Source: SCGC-AAA076-P13 sp965656035 (GTDB lineage: Bacteria > Pseudomonadota > Gammaproteobacteria > Magnimaribacterales > D2472). From it: a DNA stretch of 15,431 bases. The stretch is taken from positions 1 through 15,431 of the forward strand of contig CBFHIO010000019.1 of the NCBI GenBank assembly GCA_965656035.1, read 5' to 3'. Under the pieces are notes generated by a model, which worked only from the letters and a program-made list of their open reading frames with translations, did no database searches and had not been told where the DNA came from. The position numbers and the translations under genes are program-made. This document shows positions 13,982-15,431 of the stretch, piece after piece (position 1 is the first letter of the stretch; each line of letters opens with the position of its first letter).

Positions 13982-14032
13982 GATTCACCAATTTTAGTTC
14001 ATAATTCATTTTTATAGAAATTATCTAAACCT
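13982..14032. promoter_or_regulatory. divergent promoter region between thioesterase array and tatD
   Basis: Only 51 AT-rich bases separate the two divergent start codons, so both transcription starts must lie here or within the opposite gene. Possible -10 elements are TAAAAT (minus, nine bases before the thioesterase ATG) and TATAGA (plus, in front of tatD). Neither has a convincing -35. No operator-like dyad was seen. Confidence 0.4.
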
Positions 14033-14818
14033 ATGAATAATTTATTTGACATAGCCTGTAATTTTTCAAGCGATCGTTTCGATAAAGATTTACATAAGGT
14101 TATCGAAAGAGCAAAAAATAATAAAGTCACCAAATTTCTAGTAGTCTCTGCCACACTAAAAGACGTAGAAAAAGTTCACAGCATATTTCAGCAAAACTCA
14201 GATTCATGTTTTTTTACCATTGGTGTTCACCCTCATCATGCAAATGAATACAATTCAACTTCCTCAATAAGAATGATGCAACTTATAAAAGAATTTAAGC
14301 CTCATAGTGTAGGTGAAACTGGATTAGATTTTTTTAGAAATATATCAACTTATGAGGAGCAACTTTTTGCTTTTGAGGAGCAGATTAATATATCAATAAA
14401 AACCGGCCTACCTTTATTTCTTCATCAAAGAGATGCTCATAATGATTTTATGAAGATAATTTCAAAATATAAAAACGATATCCCTAAGGCAGTTGTTCAT
14501 TGCTTTACAGGAACTCAAAATGAATTAGACGATTATTTAGAAATGGGATTTCATATTGGTTTAACTGGTTGGATATGCGATGAGAGGAGAAATGTTGAAT
14601 TGCGGAAATCATTAATAAATATTCCAATAGATAGATTGATGATCGAGACCGACTGTCCATATTTAATTCCAAGAAATCTTAGCAATAAACCAAAAAATAA
14701 TAGAAACGAGCCTTCCTATCTTCCCCATATTGCCTCTGAGATAGCTGATCTTATTGAAGTCAATTTAGAAGAGCTAGCAAAAACAACTTTTGAAAATAGT
14801 ATTAATTTTTTTAAATAA
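14033..14818 (+). CDS. tatD: TatD family metal-dependent nuclease
   Basis: The 261-residue TIM-barrel hydrolase aligns with E. coli TatD along its length (E. coli FDIGVNLTSSQF versus FDIACNFSSDRF at the start). Metal and catalytic residues are present: E95 in GETGLDFFRN, H131 in LFLHQRDAH, H156 in VVHCFTGT and D207 in IETDCPYLIP. The first-strand DxHxH of other members is replaced by DIAxN, exactly as in true TatD (DIGVN) and unlike YcfH or YjjV. TatD is a Mg2+-dependent 3'-5' exonuclease linked to DNA repair and, historically, to the tat operon; no tatABC genes are nearby. It is the only protein gene on the plus strand, and its end overlaps the convergent racemase gene by 8 bases. Confidence 0.95.
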   Translation: MNNLFDIACNFSSDRFDKDLHKVIERAKNNKVTKFLVVSATLKDVEKVHSIFQQNSDSCFFTIGVHPHHANEYNSTSSIRMMQLIKEFKPHSVGETGLDFFRNISTYEEQLFAFEEQINISIKTGLPLFLHQRDAHNDFMKIISKYKNDIPKAVVHCFTGTQNELDDYLEMGFHIGLTGWICDERRNVELRKSLINIPIDRLMIETDCPYLIPRNLSNKPKNNRNEPSYLPHIASEIADLIEVNLEELAKTTFENSINFFK

Positions 14819-15431
14819 AAGAATTTCTATCTAATTTAAATTCCTTACATACTTCATCAATATCAGAACCTATCTGTCTAGAGTTATGCTTTATTGTTGA
14901 TTTATCATTAGAAAATCTAGGTGCAGGTGCGGGTTGTTTAAAGCCATCTACCTCTACAAAAGCATGGCGAGCAATATTGTGAGGATTTTCTTTTGCTTCA
15001 TCCATATTTAGTATTGGCGTAACACAGCCATCGGTATCAGAAAAAATATTTTCCCAGTGGCTTCTTGGTTTTGTTTTAATTTTACCTGCAATTAATTCTT
15101 TTAATTCACTCCAAGTCTCTTGTTTCATTTGGTCTTTAAACTTCGGATCATCTAATTCAAGTCTCTCTAGTAAAATAGAATAAAATTTAGGCTCTATTGA
15201 ACCAACAGCGAGATATTTGTTATCAGAACACTCATAGGTGTTATAAAAATGTGCTCCTCCATCAAGTAAATTAGATTCTCTTTCGTTTTTCCAATAGCCC
15301 ATCTCTTTTAATGAATAAAAAAAACTCATCAGAGACAAGCTGCCATCAATCATAGCTGAGTCTATAACCTGCCCTTTTCCAGTTTTTATAGATTTAGTGT
15401 AAGCAGCGAGCATACCCATTGCCAGCATCAT
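14811..15431 (-). CDS. CaiB/BaiF-type CoA-transferase, alpha-methylacyl-CoA racemase-like (N-terminus outside window)
   Basis: The C-terminal 206 residues of a class III CoA-transferase fold are present; the start lies beyond the right edge. MLAMGMLAAY...TGKGQVIDSAM (about 2-27 of the visible part) is the standard helix and strand of the family. NLLDGGAHFYNTYECSDNKY with LAVGSIEPKFYSILLERL is characteristic of the alpha-methylacyl-CoA racemase subgroup. Near the end PAPAPRFSN is the usual PxPRFS motif. The enzyme would epimerise 2-methylacyl-CoA esters so that branched chains (for example from sterol side chains) can enter beta-oxidation; substrate is inference. It is convergent with tatD, sharing 8 bases, with no terminator hairpin between them. 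Confidence 0.92.
   Translation of the reverse strand: MMLAMGMLAAYTKSIKTGKGQVIDSAMIDGSLSLMSFFYSLKEMGYWKNERESNLLDGGAHFYNTYECSDNKYLAVGSIEPKFYSILLERLELDDPKFKDQMKQETWSELKELIAGKIKTKPRSHWENIFSDTDGCVTPILNMDEAKENPHNIARHAFVEVDGFKQPAPAPRFSNDKSTIKHNSRQIGSDIDEVCKEFKLDRNSFI

Overview
This window looks like a piece of a low-GC, gene-dense marine gammaproteobacterial genome, SAR86-like in character. The organism call is inference. It rests on the AT-rich composition, very short or overlapping gene junctions, a TatD close to the E. coli protein, a two-module QueF, a YadG/YadH pair, and a DUF3604 / parvulin / HupE-UreJ gene set of the sort I associate with marine gammaproteobacteria. Nearly all genes lie on the minus strand; only tRNA-Arg and tatD are on plus. 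No insertion sequence, CRISPR array, phage gene or replication origin was seen.

Right to left, following minus-strand transcription. Positions 14811-15431 hold the 3' part of an alpha-methylacyl-CoA racemase/CoA-transferase gene, overlapping the 3' end of plus-strand tatD (14033-14818). From 13981 down to 7343 runs a tightly packed seven-gene array: acyl-CoA thioesterase-like protein, MoxR-type AAA+ ATPase, CoxE-type VWA protein, an unassigned polytopic permease, an ABC exporter (yadG/yadH) and queF. tRNA-Ser(GGA) follows directly.

Positions 5168-7207 are the least ordinary part. A small winged-helix regulator is followed by two tandem paralogous membrane proteins sharing an LPHGCK motif (MASE1-like at best). 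Next comes a 70-codon gene whose promoter spacer holds an essentially perfect LexA (SOS) box and whose protein ends in QLEFSF, resembling a sliding-clamp binding peptide. Last is an approximately 215-nt structured non-coding RNA candidate with its own -10 element and a strong intrinsic terminator. That terminator stops right at the start codon of an EamA transporter gene, which is followed by a single-domain rhodanese gene. The SOS gene and the regulator gene both have promoters placed so that their mRNAs should be leaderless or nearly so.

Positions 3723-3825 carry a good sigma70 promoter for the minus-strand DUF3604 gene and the start region of plus-strand tRNA-Arg(UCG). The DUF3604 - parvulin-like isomerase - HupE/UreJ array fills 1-3722. 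Its HupE/UreJ gene is broken by an in-frame TAG at 82-84, after which clear family sequence resumes in the same frame to the window edge. That is a recent nonsense mutation, a sequencing error or, less likely, readthrough.

Functional assignments come from motifs and family knowledge read by eye. The best candidates for something undescribed are the SOS-controlled small protein, the structured RNA next to it, and the regulator/tandem-membrane-protein unit.
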